A stretch of DNA of 64,000 nucleotides, from positions 1,037,705-1,101,704 of the forward strand of contig CM074809.1 in the NCBI GenBank assembly GCA_037447605.1, given 5' to 3'. The notes beneath the pieces were generated by a model that was not told where the DNA came from, ran no database searches, and was given only the letters and a program-made list of their open reading frames with translations. This document shows, piece by piece, positions 46,376-59,996 of the stretch. The DNA comes from Zygnema circumcarinatum. Its lineage: Eukaryota; Streptophyta; Zygnematophyceae; Zygnematales; Zygnemataceae. The position numbers were made by a program, and so were the translations under genes. The stretch's first letter is position 1. Each line of letters begins with the position of its first letter.

Positions 46376-46536
46376 TAGGGGGTGTCAGACTTAACAAAAT
46401 CTTACGAAAAGCGTTACGAAAAAAAAGGTTACGAAAGTACTCCGCCGCAGAAGGATCGGGATTATACTGGAGTACTCGTTCTGATGTCAAACTTACGAAC
46501 ACGTGTACTGAAATTTTTTAAGTCTGACACCCCCTA
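46376..46536. mobile_element. 157-bp mariner-like MITE with TA target duplication
   Basis: Element 46378-46534 starts GGGGGTGTCAGACTTAA and ends with the exact complement TTAAGTCTGACACCCCC, giving perfect 17-bp terminal inverted repeats. It is flanked by TA on both sides (46376-46377 and 46535-46536), the duplication made by Tc1/mariner transposases. The interior has several TTACGAA words and no coding capacity. Confidence 0.82.
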
Positions 46537-47011
46537 ATATCTCTTCGCCAAATTTCCGTCAGATTGGAATGATGTTCGCAAAGCGGCGGGTGTTACAATA
46601 TGCTCCAGACTGAAGGTTTCTGACGAAAGATGATTGTGTAGCATACGGATATACCCCATTTGCCGGAACGCTCTATCCACTTCCAGTATACAACCCCTGT
46701 CGAGCGCTAATGCGCAGCGAGGTGAAAATCTTCAATTTTGAAAATCCGGCGCCGATCATGAATCGACAGCCTACTTTTGTCAGCACACTTCAAAAGTTGA
46801 AAATGTTCAATACGTGAAAGCACATCTGACCAACTCCAAAATTTCAACCAACAATTCTATAAAAAGCTCGTGTAAAGCTCATGTAACGCTTTCTTCAAAT
46901 AGCCATTTGGCCTACACATATATACAAAACTGTGTGAAATCCTTCAACTTAGCAGGTTGCCTCTTCCACTACTGTACGCCTTTTCCTACAGTCACCATTA
47001 GCATTAGGCTC

Positions 47012-50000
47012 TCATCGAACCCTGAGGACCACGTCGGGCACCTCCGCGTCTTCCCCATCTGCGTCCGTACAAGTAACGGAGAATGTGATGGAACCATCCA
47101 AACCGCTGAGGGGAGTTTTCCCCACAACGGAGACCAGTTCAGTGATGGGCATGGGCATCCGCTCTTGAATTTTCTTCTTGTTTAGAAATTCTGCATAAAG
47201 AAGGCTCTTCCCGTGCGATATCATGCTTATCTGCAACTCCCCAACCGAAAATTTCTCACTAAGTTCATGAACTGCACAAAAGGGTCCACTGTTTGACATT
47301 TTCACAAACGAGAAGAACGTGCTTTCATGGGAGCCCTTCTCTAAGAACTACGCGTGCAGCTAAACCGTACACGTCTGAGAGATGCAGTCGGTGCAACGAA
47401 CATGGTCTGTTCCATGTCATAAATCGGAAAAAATGTACAGAACATGCACCAGGGTTGTCCTCAACAAAGTTTTACATGAGATGCATTGGAGGTGGCCCAC
47501 CTCCAACCCGTGCAGCTGCTTGAACGCGGACAAGAAGCTCTCCAAAGTGAGTCCCCTCCCATCCATCTCAAAGCGGTCCCACAATGTCCACACTAATGGC
47601 TTTCCTGTCGTTGTCGCCACCTGCTTCCCATATGCACACACAGCTCTTCCGACTTTTGTAGGCAGTCCCCAATGCCGCTCAGCGTCCAACAACCAGTTGA
47701 AATAAACGAGCAAATAAATAAGCCCAAATTTCACCTCTCTCTAGTGCCCAACAACCCCGTGGTGAATAGGACTTAGCCTTTTGACAAGCTCGAAATCACA
47801 TTGTAGCCAAGGAATACTCCAGGACAACCATAACTTAAATGACGCAGTCTCCAAAACGGGCAAGTAATGAGTCTCTTTTGAGGAGGGTTATGTGACCTAC
47901 CGTTGTGGCGATAGCTTTCCGTGGCTGTGCCTGCACGATGAGGGGCACCGCAAGGTTAAAGAAGGAATGCCGAAAGTCTTCCAGCACCTTCTTCAGAGCC
48001 AACTTGTACACCTCCAAACACATGAACCCTCCCACCACAGCTGCTGTGGTAGCCATGGCAGGAACTATGTTCGCTCCTGCTAAGCGTGCCTGTCAGCCAT
48101 GGCCACCCCCTTTGCATCCCTTAGAAGGAGGGAAGGGAGTAGGGCAAAAGTGCAGTAGTGGCTTGCTCAATGCAGTAAGAACATGACTAAAAGAAAACTA
48201 AAATAACTGGTCCTCAGTGAGCGCCCTCGATCTCAAGCTTTGCGTGATCGCAATTCACACGGACCACTCTGCAAATGGGACGAGTGATTCCCTTTCTTTG
48301 AGAAAAAGCAAGTCGAGCTTTAGAATAGTTCATAGTGAGAAAGGTGCAAAGCAGGTCTGGGCACAAGTTCAATGCGCAGAAACGAGAAGGGCATGGGGAT
48401 ATTCGAAATATACTCTTTCCCATCATACAAGCTCGATACAAGGAAACGTTTTGTAGCACAAACGAAATGCTCACAAAGAATAAAACAATTGAGTGATGTA
48501 AACTATCTACCGGCCCTTATCCTCTCCACTTACGCAGATATTTCCGCCATTGCTCTCTTACTGATTCCAAAAGACCTGTGCTCCTCTCTTAGAGCGCATC
48601 TCAGCCGTACCTGCAACCGATCGCTGCCCGGAATGCCATAGTTTTGAGCTCTCAAATTTGCCGCGGCAGCGACAAACTCCGCCGCAAAACTGACTTCATC
48701 ATCGGGATCGAACTGCAGAGGAGTAAGGCGGTAGCCCTGCCAGCTTAGCCAACCCCAAATCGCCACGTCAGACAAAACCCTGTACACGAACAAGGCATGC
48801 TAGTTTGTCCTTTTCTGCGAGTATTTTGCGAGGATGGGGGAGTCGCGGGGGGGTGTCATCGCTAAACTCCACAAATTATAGGTTGCAGGAAGGAACAAAT
48901 CCTTTTGAATGTCAGCTGCACTCCCATTCCAAAGGAGCCTTCGGACTGGAAAACAGAGCGGTTTGAGGTGGACAGACAGATGATAATACAGCACAAATCT
49001 CACAATGCTGCTGCTTTACTGAAGAAAGCGAGGACACTAAATATATCGCTAGAAGAGCCAAGGGAAAGGTTTGCAAACCCATAAAGGAGGAAAAAAGCTA
49101 TTTGAATACGTACTGCCAGCGACGCAGGAGAAGGCAGCTCCTTAGCCAGCCGCTCGCATTCGCTTGCTTCTGCAGCATCTTCTCCTGTCATGTTCAGCCC
49201 ATGCTGATTTCTCAATTCACTGTCATTCACTGCGATTTTCACCCCCTCCTGGACCACGTCTCCCCCGAGCGAGAAACCACATCAGAACATAATCGATTTT
49301 TGATGCATAAAGATTATTGACATAAACCAGGGTTGATATCTTCATACACCCTAACAAAATGCACAGGTCAGAGGAGCCAGCCTTCTCCAAAAAAAAAATG
49401 ACAAAAGAGTCTCTGCAAATTCCTTCCTTTAGACCTCCTCACCTTCGGCTCAAAGGGGGGCAGCACCATATCTTTCAAAGGAGCAAGAAATGCGGCCCGA
49501 TCGTGGCAGGCCTTCAGTCCATAGACCTGCGCTTGGAGGTTCGCAGCGGCCATAATGAAGTCCAGATGCATTGAATCTTGAGGATTGAATATGAGGGGCT
49601 TAGGCGCCCTCTTTGTGCCGCTCCAAAATGGAATGCCGGCTGTTGTGGTCATGTTGTGTGGAAAATTATGAAGAAGCTGCATGGAAAAGTTCACACAACT
49701 GTGGGGATAAAGAAATAGACATACTGAATTAAAGGAGGGATAATTTAGAGAGCAGATGGGATAAGCGAGAACAGGCAGATATACTATTCATTATAACTCG
49801 ACAAGAATTGGTAGAACTTCAAGATTTGTATTCACCTGCTTTATAGTATTCACAAAAAGGTCCTCAAACTGAAGCCTTGCCCACTCTACACACGCCTCAA
49901 AGCTGCGCCCAACAGACCAAACTGGATTGAAAGATTAAAAAAAAAAAAAAGCAGAGAGGGAAAGCTAAGGGGAAAGAAGGTCGTCAAACGATAATCCCTA

Positions 50001-53000
50001 TCTGTAAAGGAATGTGAGGACATTTATGAACAGATAAATGCATACGAAAAAAATCGCATAGCGCATACAAGTTGATGACTAAGAAGTGGCCATATAGTCA
50101 ACCTGAGAGGCCGTCTCTTCACCAGAGCATCATACAGCACTTGCAAAACTGGCAGCTGCGAGCTTGGAGGCTGCTTCAGCTGTTGATCCGCAAAATTTTT
50201 GCGCCCCAAATACGCATTCACGCCTTCCGGTCTCTCCGTGAAGAGCGTTGAAAATGCGTCGACAGCCCACTGAATTGTGTGCTCAGGTGCATAGGGGAAG
50301 TTTTTTAGGGTACAAATAGGGACACCCTTATGCTCCGGAGGGTCTCTGCTGGAAGCATACATTTCCGACTGGTGGGGCACAAACACCTGAAATGGAGCCC
50401 AAAAGGAGAGCAGTTGCCAATCCTTAGTCTGCCGCATAAAGGAGAGGAGACGCAAGCTCGCAGAAGGAGGATTCTGAAGTTTAGCCCATTTGAAGTGGAG
50501 GAGAGATTCACACCTGAACGCTCCCCTTTGTGCCATACTTGCCCCCGTCCACCATGGGCTTGCGGAAATATACACAGCGGGCATCTATGTACAAGCGAGA
50601 AGTGGCACTATCGACTGCACTCATGACCCCTGCTCCAAGTCATGCAACAGCAGACACCCTGTAAGTGGCGAAGACAGTCGAAATCACTGACCATAGCGTG
50701 ACCCAAATCTCGTAAACTAAACTTAAATTAAGCACAACCTCTTTAGGTTTTTACTACTTGCTTGTACAGCCGAACCAAGGCGACAAATTTCTCCTGCCCC
50801 ATCTATCCAAAACCCAGCTGAACCCTCATCCTCACCTGATAACGACTCGAAAAGCGCGGACCCCAAAAGAGCCTCTGACTCCCTCTCTAAACGTGCCTCA
50901 ATAGCCCTTATGTCCACCTCGGGATTGATACTCCGCAAAGCTCGAGCAGCTGCAGGAGCCTTTGCACGCTGTAAATCCCCCGAATTGTAGAGCCCCTGAG
51001 AGGGAAGGTTGCCCTTCTGCACAGAGTCGGGGTCGATGATGGAGAGGCGGCCATGGGGGCCCGCACCCACACCCATAAGGGCGAGGTTTTTCAGCACTTC
51101 GCAGCCAATAGCACCTGCTCCTGCAACCAACCACTGGGTACTCGCCCACCCATTGAAGGGAATAAACAAGCAGTCGGTTCGCAATGGTGAAAGGAGTGCT
51201 ATGGGGGTGACTGTGCGGTTGGAAACGAAGGCATTTCGGAGGGGGTTCTTCAGAGGCAGCATGCAAGTAGTTGCTCAACATATATGAAAATTAACGCCTA
51301 GATGAAGGGAGGCAGAAATGCAATCTGCAATCCGGTTGACCTTCAGTAAGCGACACTGGCTACGGATAAGTGGTGTGGTACATCGCCAAGCCGATTACAG
51401 TACAGAAGCCCCTAGCTGAAGCAGTTTGGCGTAACGGCCCACGAACTTTCTCATTTATTGCATCAAACAGAGAATTGGATACAGCTAGCATAAACTGGGC
51501 CTCACCTGTTGGTTTTCGAGGATCTCCTGAAAGCTTCCGCCATACAATGCCACTTGTCCACTATAACGAGAGTCGTGATTCTCAAGTTCTGCGGGGGACA
51601 GCTCCTCTTCAGGCAGACACTCTGTTGCTTCAAAATACAGCCATTGCTGTAATGGCATGAAGACTCGCGTGCAAGCCTGCGGCACATTGCTGCAAGGAGA
51701 GGTTCAGCAAACTTCTTTTCAGACCAGTGATGATCCAGCGGCATGCACAAAAGTAGTCTTGCTAGTCATGCATTGTCTGCAAGACGGTATCCGCAATGCT
51801 TTCAGACTAATAACTGTGGCTGGGACAATAGCTAGACACAAAAGTTTGCAGTCACACGCTGTAGCACCACTTTAGCATACTAATGCTCTTACTTGATATT
51901 GCAACGCTCCACCGATACAATCATATGAAGCTACAACGATAGCATCAAATTCCCATCAACGAATGAACTAAACAACAGCATTGGGGAAGCTACAACAATT
52001 CGCCTAGAGTACAATGGTGGCTCTTAAATCTAGCGGGCTTTAATACAGTATGGACTTGGGTAGTTTATGAGTGCCATGGATCCGTGGCTGGCCTTTATGG
52101 CGACTCTGGAGCACAGTTCCCGGGAAAGCTTCTGCCTTCGCAAACATGTCGATTCACATGGTCTAGCGATTAAATCAATACTACGCCCTGTGAGCAAAGT
52201 TGGATGACCGCCCTACAATTTATCTTCAAAGAAGCATCTACGTCAAGACATTTGGCCTGACTCTTAAATGAATATACAGACGGAACAAAAAAACACTGAC
52301 CTTGAAGACCTCCTGGGCTGCAATGCCGCCTGCTAGAGAAACAATGGGGCTTAACTCCAGTCCCCTTCCCTGAAGAACAGCTTTCAAAAGTGCTTCATCT
52401 AGCTCTGTTGTAAGGCGAGTCTGCAAATTTATATCTGAGTCTGCAACAACTGGAAGAGCCCTCCCCTGAACCCCTTCTGCATCGTCGGTTCTCACAGTCC
52501 CCTCTGGCAAACCAGCACCAGTGTGCCCATTAACTCTCAGCTCATCCCGCCCGTCAAGCGCTACAGGATGCACAGCAGGTGTGGTGGGCATAGTCTGTAA
52601 ATATTCCCGAGCTAAATTTCTAATTTCCCCTTGCGCAGGAACAGAAAACTTCTCGGACTTGACTGCAGATTGATGTTCGAAGGTATCTAGAGCTCTGAAA
52701 ATTGCATGAAGCTGCTGAGATGCTCCAGGCCTTCCAGAGTCTACATCAGCAAATTGGGGTACTAGTAGAGAGTCCTCTAGAGAGAGGAAAGGTACAGTTT
52801 TCGGTCGGGGGCTGAACCGGATATAACCTCCAGATTTATATGGTTTATACCCTCTACTATCGTCCGGAATGGTGAAGGAGGACGGGCCTGTAACTGTCAC
52901 AACGCGAGCCCTACCATCCTTGAGCTCTTGCATGCCCTCTATGGCTGTAAATATGACGAAGTCCCCTGTTTCCAGGTTATGCCGCTGATCTTCAGCAATG

Positions 53001-53662
53001 GTGACTGTTGCAGGAAAGTCCAGTGTGATGCTTTCCACTGGCAATAGACCACCACCACCTCCTCTCCTACCTCCTCCGCCCCCCCACGGCTCGCCTGTAG
53101 CATCATAAACCTCAAAATTCTCCCCAAAATCTGAGAAGACGTAACAACACAGCCCGCATGTCCGTGCAATAATAAACTTCGCCCCTCTTTCTCGGCAGTA
53201 ACAATTTAATTCACAAAGACTTGAAAGTGAATTGTTGCAAGCGGCCACAACAGCAGTTGCACTCCGAAGCAACGCCTCATCTTCCATAACTACATCTTTC
53301 TCCCCCACATCACCGGAACTTGATGTGCGGGTTTCCGGTGTTAAAGTTAGGTTTAGAGTTTCCCTGCAAACAGCCTGCACCACGGATGTACAACCCAGCT
53401 GGCGCAGTCGATCAGCAGCAGCGACCGCGCGATGCCTCCCAATATCCTCCGCTCTAAAAAGGCCTCCAGCTCCTAAATCAGAGAGTTTCACAAGAGCATC
53501 ATCTACGAGGGTGAGTGTTCCGACTCCACTGAGGGCGAGTATAGTTGAAATCTGAGTCCCCAGGGCGCCTGAACCCCAAACCACTACATGGCTGCTGGAT
53601 ATGGCGGTCATCGCCTCCCTCCCCACAGTAAGAATTTGACGGGAGAACCGCATCTCGTCCAT
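47012..53662 (-). CDS. Ubiquitin-activating enzyme E1-like protein (UBA1/UBA6 type)
   Basis: Should adenylate ubiquitin or a relative, form a thioester and hand it to E2s. Twelve exons, 53662-52301, 51676-51506, 51133-50836, 50629-50514, 50386-50103, 49902-49836, 49676-49443, 49248-49114, 48736-48611, 48089-47901, 47620-47501 and 47230-47012, close in phase to about 1106 residues. The inactive adenylation half has RFSRQILTVG and GSGALGT. The active half has GAGAIG (516-521). The catalytic cysteine is Cys674 in PICTLKNFP, followed by EHTIQWA. The C-terminal ubiquitin-fold domain starts ISMISHGKSLLYAEF and ends VPDVVLRVR. The usual NLNRQFLFR ATP-site motif reads GNLPSQGLYN (552-561), an unexpected loss. 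The N-terminus is open further upstream without an ATG, so an extra first exon is possible. Confidence 0.87.
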
Positions 53663-54552
53663 GTTGTCTGCGGAACTCTTTCCCTGCACTGCCGTCTCCT
53701 CCTGTGCCTTCCTTCTTTTGGAGCCCAAGGAGGGGGAGGAAGCGAAGCTTTCCTCTGCTCAGCCCTAACCCTAAAAGACACTTCGTACTCGCCAGCAGAG
53801 GGCTGTCAAAACCCTAAAAGTGCGGGGGAGGACGAGGAAGGTCGCTGGCGAGGCGACACGTGGCAGAGGGACCTTGAGGGGGTCTACGACTGTTCACCAC
53901 CGGATAGGCCGTACGGTACGGACTACAAGTTGCATCGTATGGCCTTGCATGGGACATGGTCCACTCGGACTGATGAACTGATTGATGCCAGGTTAACCAT
54001 GTCCCATGAGACCATGTCCCATGAGACCACATTGTATCGTGCCATGGCTCGCCACCAAGAGGCTATGGTAAATAAGTGCAGCACACATCCAATAAATTCA
54101 CAGAGCCAACACTCATACTCATACGTTCGTACAATTCGTTGGCTCAGAATTCAGAGGGTAGCTTTTTTCACTCGTCTTTGGGTCCTTCGTGACCGGTTCT
54201 TCGTGGTTCTTCGTGGTTCTTTGTGTTGACCTTTGTCCATGTACGTCTGATGGCATTGCCATCGTTAGATCAAAGACAATTCATTTCGAAAGTTGAGGAT
54301 ATTCGATCACAGGTTCCCGCTCATTCAACGACTCCATTGGACCAATTCTGACTCAACATTATCTGGTGTTCGTTACAGCATCTCTCACATTAACTGATAA
54401 TAAGATCATGGTTCGGCCTCGAGTCCTACAAGTTGTCCTAGCCTTTAAGTAAAAAATGGAGAAAGCCGGCTGCTTTTTCTGCAAGCAAGAACTAAATCCT
54501 AGCTCTTGTTGGACGAGGATCTGACCACGTTAACCAAACCAAAACCACCCTG
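53663..54552. promoter_or_regulatory. Upstream region of the E1-like gene
   Basis: Contains two telo-box-like words close to the start (CCCTAACCCTAAAAG at 53763-53777 and AAAACCCTAAAAG at 53808-53820), a CCGTACGGTACGG block at 53909-53921, short tandem ATGTCCCATGAGACC units at 53999-54028, and GGTTCTTCGT direct repeats at 54195-54224. No gene seen. The eIF2 beta stop lies at the right end. Confidence 0.5.
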
Positions 54553-57500
54553 TTACGCTTCTTTCTTGCGTCTGCCCACTCTGGCAACAAAACCGGCCTT
54601 GATTGGCGCGACAGACCGCACCGAGCCGCACTGCACCCATGCCCACAATTTCCACCAAGAGGACAAGGCAATGTCACTTATCTGCAAACCAAGGTAACTC
54701 TAAATCCTGAGCATCGTAAATAAACCATTTCAAGGAGGACTTGCTACAATACGGCAAGCAGGGCGATTACATGAACACCGAAAGAAAAGCTCACCTGTTC
54801 ACATCGGAGGAAGAAAAGACGATTTTCCTTTGACAAAATAGTATCTGGAGACTTGCATCCACTGCACATCACATACTCATCTGCAGAACGGAAAAAAACA
54901 TGGAGAAAATAAACATCAGTGAACACAAAAAAGGATCTTTCACAGAAATGCTACGCCCATGAACAGTAAAGTTTCTCCAAGAGCCTGTAAGGAACGTTCA
55001 CTGGTCTTGATGAATTGACAAGGCAGATGACATACAACAAAGCACGAGTGAAAAACATATGAGAACAAAAAGTCCGGCAAAAGTCACAAAAAAACTAATC
55101 GAGGGCAGCGATTGGAGTTACCGTACCATCTGCCCAGCTTTCCACTTTGAATAGACAAATAAAAAATGTTAGCAAAGTGCTTGACTTACTGACGTAACGC
55201 CGCAAAATACCCTCAAAATTTTTAGGAACAAATCGCCCTTTGACAACCAGCCGCTGTTGACCATCAAGGGAACCGCTGGTTCCCAACTCAGCTAGAAGGA
55301 AGGCCATCACATGCTCCGGCTGCCGATGCATTCTGCAATCACACAAGACCATCCCAAGCTGGAATCAGGCGTGGAAAATCTTAAGGTGGCTGAACTCCCC
55401 ATTCAGAGCCATAATCTATCAAAATAGAAGTGTAGGTAACGAATACAGTAAGCACAAGGTTGCAAAATCATATCTGATAAGTACTAAAAATGAAATGCGG
55501 AGAAATAGACATAATATGTTTAGTGTAAACAAAACCGCGCCCAGTGTCTCAAGGTCCCACAAAAGTTTTCTAAAAGATGCAGAGAAGAAGAGTAAATCAT
55601 TCCATCAGCCATTACACGAAAGGGTAAAGTTCACTTGAAAACTGCACATTTTCCAATCCAAAGAAAAACTTACGTTTTGCAAAGGTCCATAAAGTTCACG
55701 AAAACGGTCTTCTTGGTTCCTTCACGCAGAACCTGAGGGGGTCTCATGATAGTTCTACGTTTTTCTCCAGCAAGCTCAGGGTTGTTTTCACGAAGAATGT
55801 TGAACACACGGTCCAATAACTGCACAATACAAAGTCTTGCCTCTTAAGTCTTCAGCGTTCAAGTTGACAGACACATTGCATGAACAGCTATCAAATCAAA
55901 ATATTAATCGATTGCTTAACCCACAAACTTAGGATCAGGCTATTTCATCCCGATACTTGATTGGAAAACATTTAGCGTACAAATCTGAATGTCACATACA
56001 TACATGCAAATCAATCACATACAGCAAAGTAACAAACACTCGCTAGGTGATACCTCTTCATAGACGTAGTCCCGGTCTGTACCCTCCCAAGGGAGTCGTG
56101 GTGTTAAATCAATTGGTTCTGCCTCCTCATCGTCCTCCTCATCAATGTCTAGACATGTCAAAAACAAATGCAGCTTTTGAAAGTCAGAACAAAAACAAAA
56201 TTTTACAGTTTTGCTATTCAATGTTTTGTTTGTTCAACAGAAATGTCCCGCCATGAAAGTGGCTGCTCGTCAAACCAAAGCCCCTTCGTGCCTCTCTGGC
56301 AGCAGCCCCTCGATTCAGATTCCGAAACTCTGATGGTTACCTTCTTCATTTCTTTCGAGCTCCTCTTCATCAGGAATTTCATCTTCCACTGGTCGTCGGC
56401 TCTTCGACTTCTTCTTCTTTTCTGGAAGGATGGCACCTTCCGCCAACTCGTCAACTGCCTCATCCTTCAGCTCTTCGCCTTCCTCGACTCCTCCACCAAC
56501 TTCCGCAGCTGCAGATGTATCATCGGATACTTCTTTCGCAGCTTCGCCTTCGGCCTGACCCGCATCATCCAAAGGATTGATGTCAACATATTCATGTGCA
56601 CAAAGGAACTCGTCCAGCATCAACCCTCTTGTGCTTGGTACCTGTCTTCTTGAAAAAATACCACTAAGTTGCAGCGTGCAGGCCTAAGCAAAGCACCATC
56701 ACTTGCACGAAAACTAAGAGTTGCCGGGTCAGTCAGTACGAGTGAAAGTCATGAATCTGTGGTTTTTGACGGGCAAATTCGTTTTTGAAGCATGATTAAT
56801 TTCTTTTAGCGGAAGAATGAGTTTGACTTACCGGCTCGCCGACTCTCGCCTTCAGCGGCTTCTTCTTTTTAAGCCCCGAAAAGGGAGCATCGGACTCACC
56901 AGCGTCAGCAACTGCAGTAGGAGAGAAACTACCGGGTTAACAACGTCATGATCGTAAAGTCCACTAGCTCAGTATTCACTGTCCGTTGGCAATGACGAGG
57001 AGCAGCTTGTCATAACGTTCACTACTGTTTGCAAGTTCCTTTGATGAAGTTTATACAACGATAATCCGGTCATATATAAGAAAAATACATAATCAGAAAA
57101 CAATCAAGCAGGCTCAGAACACGAAAAGTATAGGTTCAATGCATTGAAGTCGTAGTGACATAACTAGAACAAGAAGGCAGATTTCTCAAGAAAGAAAACC
57201 AAATTCATGCAAAAGGTTAAAGTCGGAACAGACTGGACGAAGTTTCCGGCTTCGCAGCGACTTGAGATGCTTCTGGCACGTCCTCTACGGTTCTATCCTT
57301 CTTCTTCTTCTTTCTCCTCGCCGGGTCGAAGTTCCCAGCCTGCCCGCACCAATCCACCCAAAACATGCAAGTCTGAAGATAAAGGAGCAACAGAAAGATC
57401 AATAGTAGCAATATCCTACTTTCAGCACGGCGCATAGAAGCTTCAATTCCTTAAAACTCCTTGAGAACAACAAACACAATGAGGAAAACGCGTGACAGAC

Positions 57501-57577
57501 AAATCAAATTGACATACCTGATCCTTGCTAACTTCATCCTTCGCATCAATAATCGCCTCTGCTTCCGGGTCCGCCAT
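54553..57577 (-). CDS. Translation initiation factor eIF2 subunit beta
   Basis: Subunit of the GTP-binding eIF2 that brings initiator tRNA to the 40S ribosome. Nine exons, 57577-57518, 57339-57234, 56911-56832, 56641-56341, 56148-56054, 55819-55674, 55332-55190, 54880-54795 and 54630-54553, close in phase to 364 residues. The three lysine blocks that bind eIF5 and eIF2B epsilon are present: [17 protein letters not shown] and [10 protein letters not shown]. The core has [49 protein letters not shown] and [14 protein letters not shown]. The zinc finger has CSGC and, across the last junction, CEQCGS, followed by the [17 protein letters not shown] tail. Between blocks 2 and 3 the protein is longer and more acidic than usual. 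The exon 2 donor (A/GTCTGT) is weak; the rest is firm. Confidence 0.94.
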
Positions 57578-59996
57578 CCTGCTGCTCTATCCCTTCCCTG
57601 CACTCAAAATCCCTCAAACAAACGTCCGAAACCTAACTTTCTTCCAACGCGCCACTAATCTCCCAAACAATAATCACCCCCTTGCAGAACCACAATATCA
57701 CGCTTCCAAGAAAGCGCTCCTCCAAGAGATTATGGCTGCTGCTGCAACCCTGCCGCGCTGTTCGGAAATTTCTAATCCGCAGCAATTTTATAGAAAGGCA
57801 GCTTGAAAGGGTTTAAGTTTGTACCTTGGGAAAAAATATTGCAAAGGTGGTCATCTGTCACATGGCCACAGTTCCGTTTTTTAGACAGTCGAACTGTAAT
57901 TGAGCAGTAATGCTTCACGATAAACAAGTAATTTGCTACGGAACTGTGTGAAACTGTGAAGATCTATGCTATTTGTACGCATTCTCCGCTCGTGGTTTCC
58001 CGAATTTGCCAATTTGCGAGTCGAAAAAAAAGGTGCCGCCGAGCAGACGTGCCCGCCACGAAAACATTTCGTTTTCTTTTTAGTGCGAAATTTGGGCACG
58101 TCCGATCGGCGGTACCTTTCGTGCCCGAAAATATTTCAACCAATCGAATGCATTTCGTACAATTAGAAAAGTTTTCTTAATGTGCAGGTCTATCCATAAA
58201 ATATTTCTTCAATGGTCCTCCGTCGCACACCGGGGAGGGACTTAGCCCCGTCAGAATTTTTAAAAGCTGTTAGCCACTGATCGGCTTTGAGGTTGAATAG
58301 CAGAAATACAGTCGAATATCATATTTATTTCCCAACTCACTGGTCAGGCCCCTCCCCTTCACCCTTCTAAACTAAAGACCCTGGATCCGCCCCTGATTGA
58401 AATTGCAAAAGTTCTTCCTATGACGAAAACCAGAGCGCAGTCATTAATAGTGTTGTCGTTCCTTTTCAAAACCGTAAATTATCCCGAAGCATGGCTGTCA
58501 ATTGCCGGGGATGCTAAGGTTGTATGCCCTCTGGCATCAAACAATTTTCCAAGTGGAAAAATCGAGGCTTGATCAAAGTGGCGGCGAAGAAACCTTGTCA
58601 CTGTCAGATAGGGTCGATCTGTGCGGCTGCAAGTTCGACCAGTAGAGTGAAGTGTGAAAACCGTAGCCCGTCCCGATATAATTGCTGATGCCATCATGAT
58701 GGCAACATACCGACACTTGAATCCAAGGCATTCCAGGATAGTCCAAATCCCCGTCTCAATGGCCAACTCATTACCAACTCGTTCAGATAGGACACACCCT
58801 ACAATCATCATCAGCTTTAGACTCTCTAGCTTCGATTTAGCCGAGTCGAGTCTGCGTCGAGCTCAAGTTAAGTCGAGTCAAAGTCAAATGAAATCAGCAC
58901 ACAGATAAAGCTTCCGACTGACCAAGGACATGGCAGTAGGGTCCATACAGCACTAGCAAGGCCTGACCAAACCTATTTGCGCTCAAAGAGACGGACTACA
59001 ACAGGGCCACAGCTGTGTGACTGTGCTTCATGGCACACCTATAATGAACAGAACTGCTCTGAACTCTGGACTACACCTTCTGCACCACGCAGAGTTCTGA
59101 CGCCATATCTCACAACACAGCCGACCAAAGCCTCAAACAAAGCAAAAGAGTCGTACGCCTCTTCTTATAAAGTCGCAGCATCAGCTCCTTACTCGGCTAA
59201 GCACGGGATTGCCAAACGGATTGGCTAAAGGAACACTAAGGATCACTCATTTGTGCATCTTCCTGATTAAACCAATAGGAAGACAGTAAGTAGCTTGTAT
59301 CGGCTGCATCCACCATTAGGCCCCTGGCTCCCTCTTTCACGTGTCTTCCACGAGCGCTGCATTGAGAGCTCTAGTCACGAACTGGCTTGAGGCGCTTTAG
59401 TCAGAGGACCGGCTAATGAGGGCGTAGCTTTGCGTGCACTACTTCAAACATATCCAGTTTACGTCAATCCGCTCCACACAGCTATGCACAGAACTTCACA
59501 AGACACTCTGCATCCAACAACGCTCCAACCCGCCAGTCTGCAGAAACAACAACGAGACAACGAAATGGATCCCGGTGAACAAATCTAAAACTATTCATGT
59601 TCCCCAACAGGCATGTTCATCACAGCTCACTAAAAGTTTTTTTTTGCCAATCCTGGGAACCTCACAAGGTACTGCAAGCACTCTTACTAAACCAAACACC
59701 AAAGAATAAACTAAGTGGGCTGAGAAATGTGCCATAGAGACGAGGCGTACGCCAAGAACATTAGATAAGGGATGAAGTTGCATTTCCCTTCATCATTCTC
59801 CTCAAAATGAACGTTATCAGACTTCCACTAAGACGCCCTGACATCAGATTATGCACAACCTCTCCTTGGCTACTGAAGTGTAGAGGTTGGGTCCCAAGCC
59901 AGAAAACATTCACCCGCTAGCTTTAGCCATACATGCTTCACCTTGAGTGTGGACCCAAACTCGCTGCAAACTTCCCGAGATAGGAAGAATCTCAAA
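57578..59996. other. Long intergenic region, no gene seen
   Basis: About 2.4 kb between eIF2 beta (5' side) and the 3' end of GET4. Balanced composition, several AT-rich stretches, no RNA gene or repeat recognised. Short open frames on both strands show no domain or intron pattern. Confidence 0.45.

Larger units (their letters stand above)
45720..47011. other. Intergenic region between convergent genes with a MITE and a foldback
   Basis: 3' flank of the cupredoxin gene, then two structured elements described separately (46086-46136 and 46378-46534), then the 3' flank of the E1-like gene. No gene seen. Confidence 0.6.

Noticed and set aside
53999-54028. Short tandem ATGTCCCATGAGACC units considered as a CRISPR-like or regulatory array
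   Set aside because: Only two copies, eukaryotic context and no spacers; recorded as a minor direct repeat.
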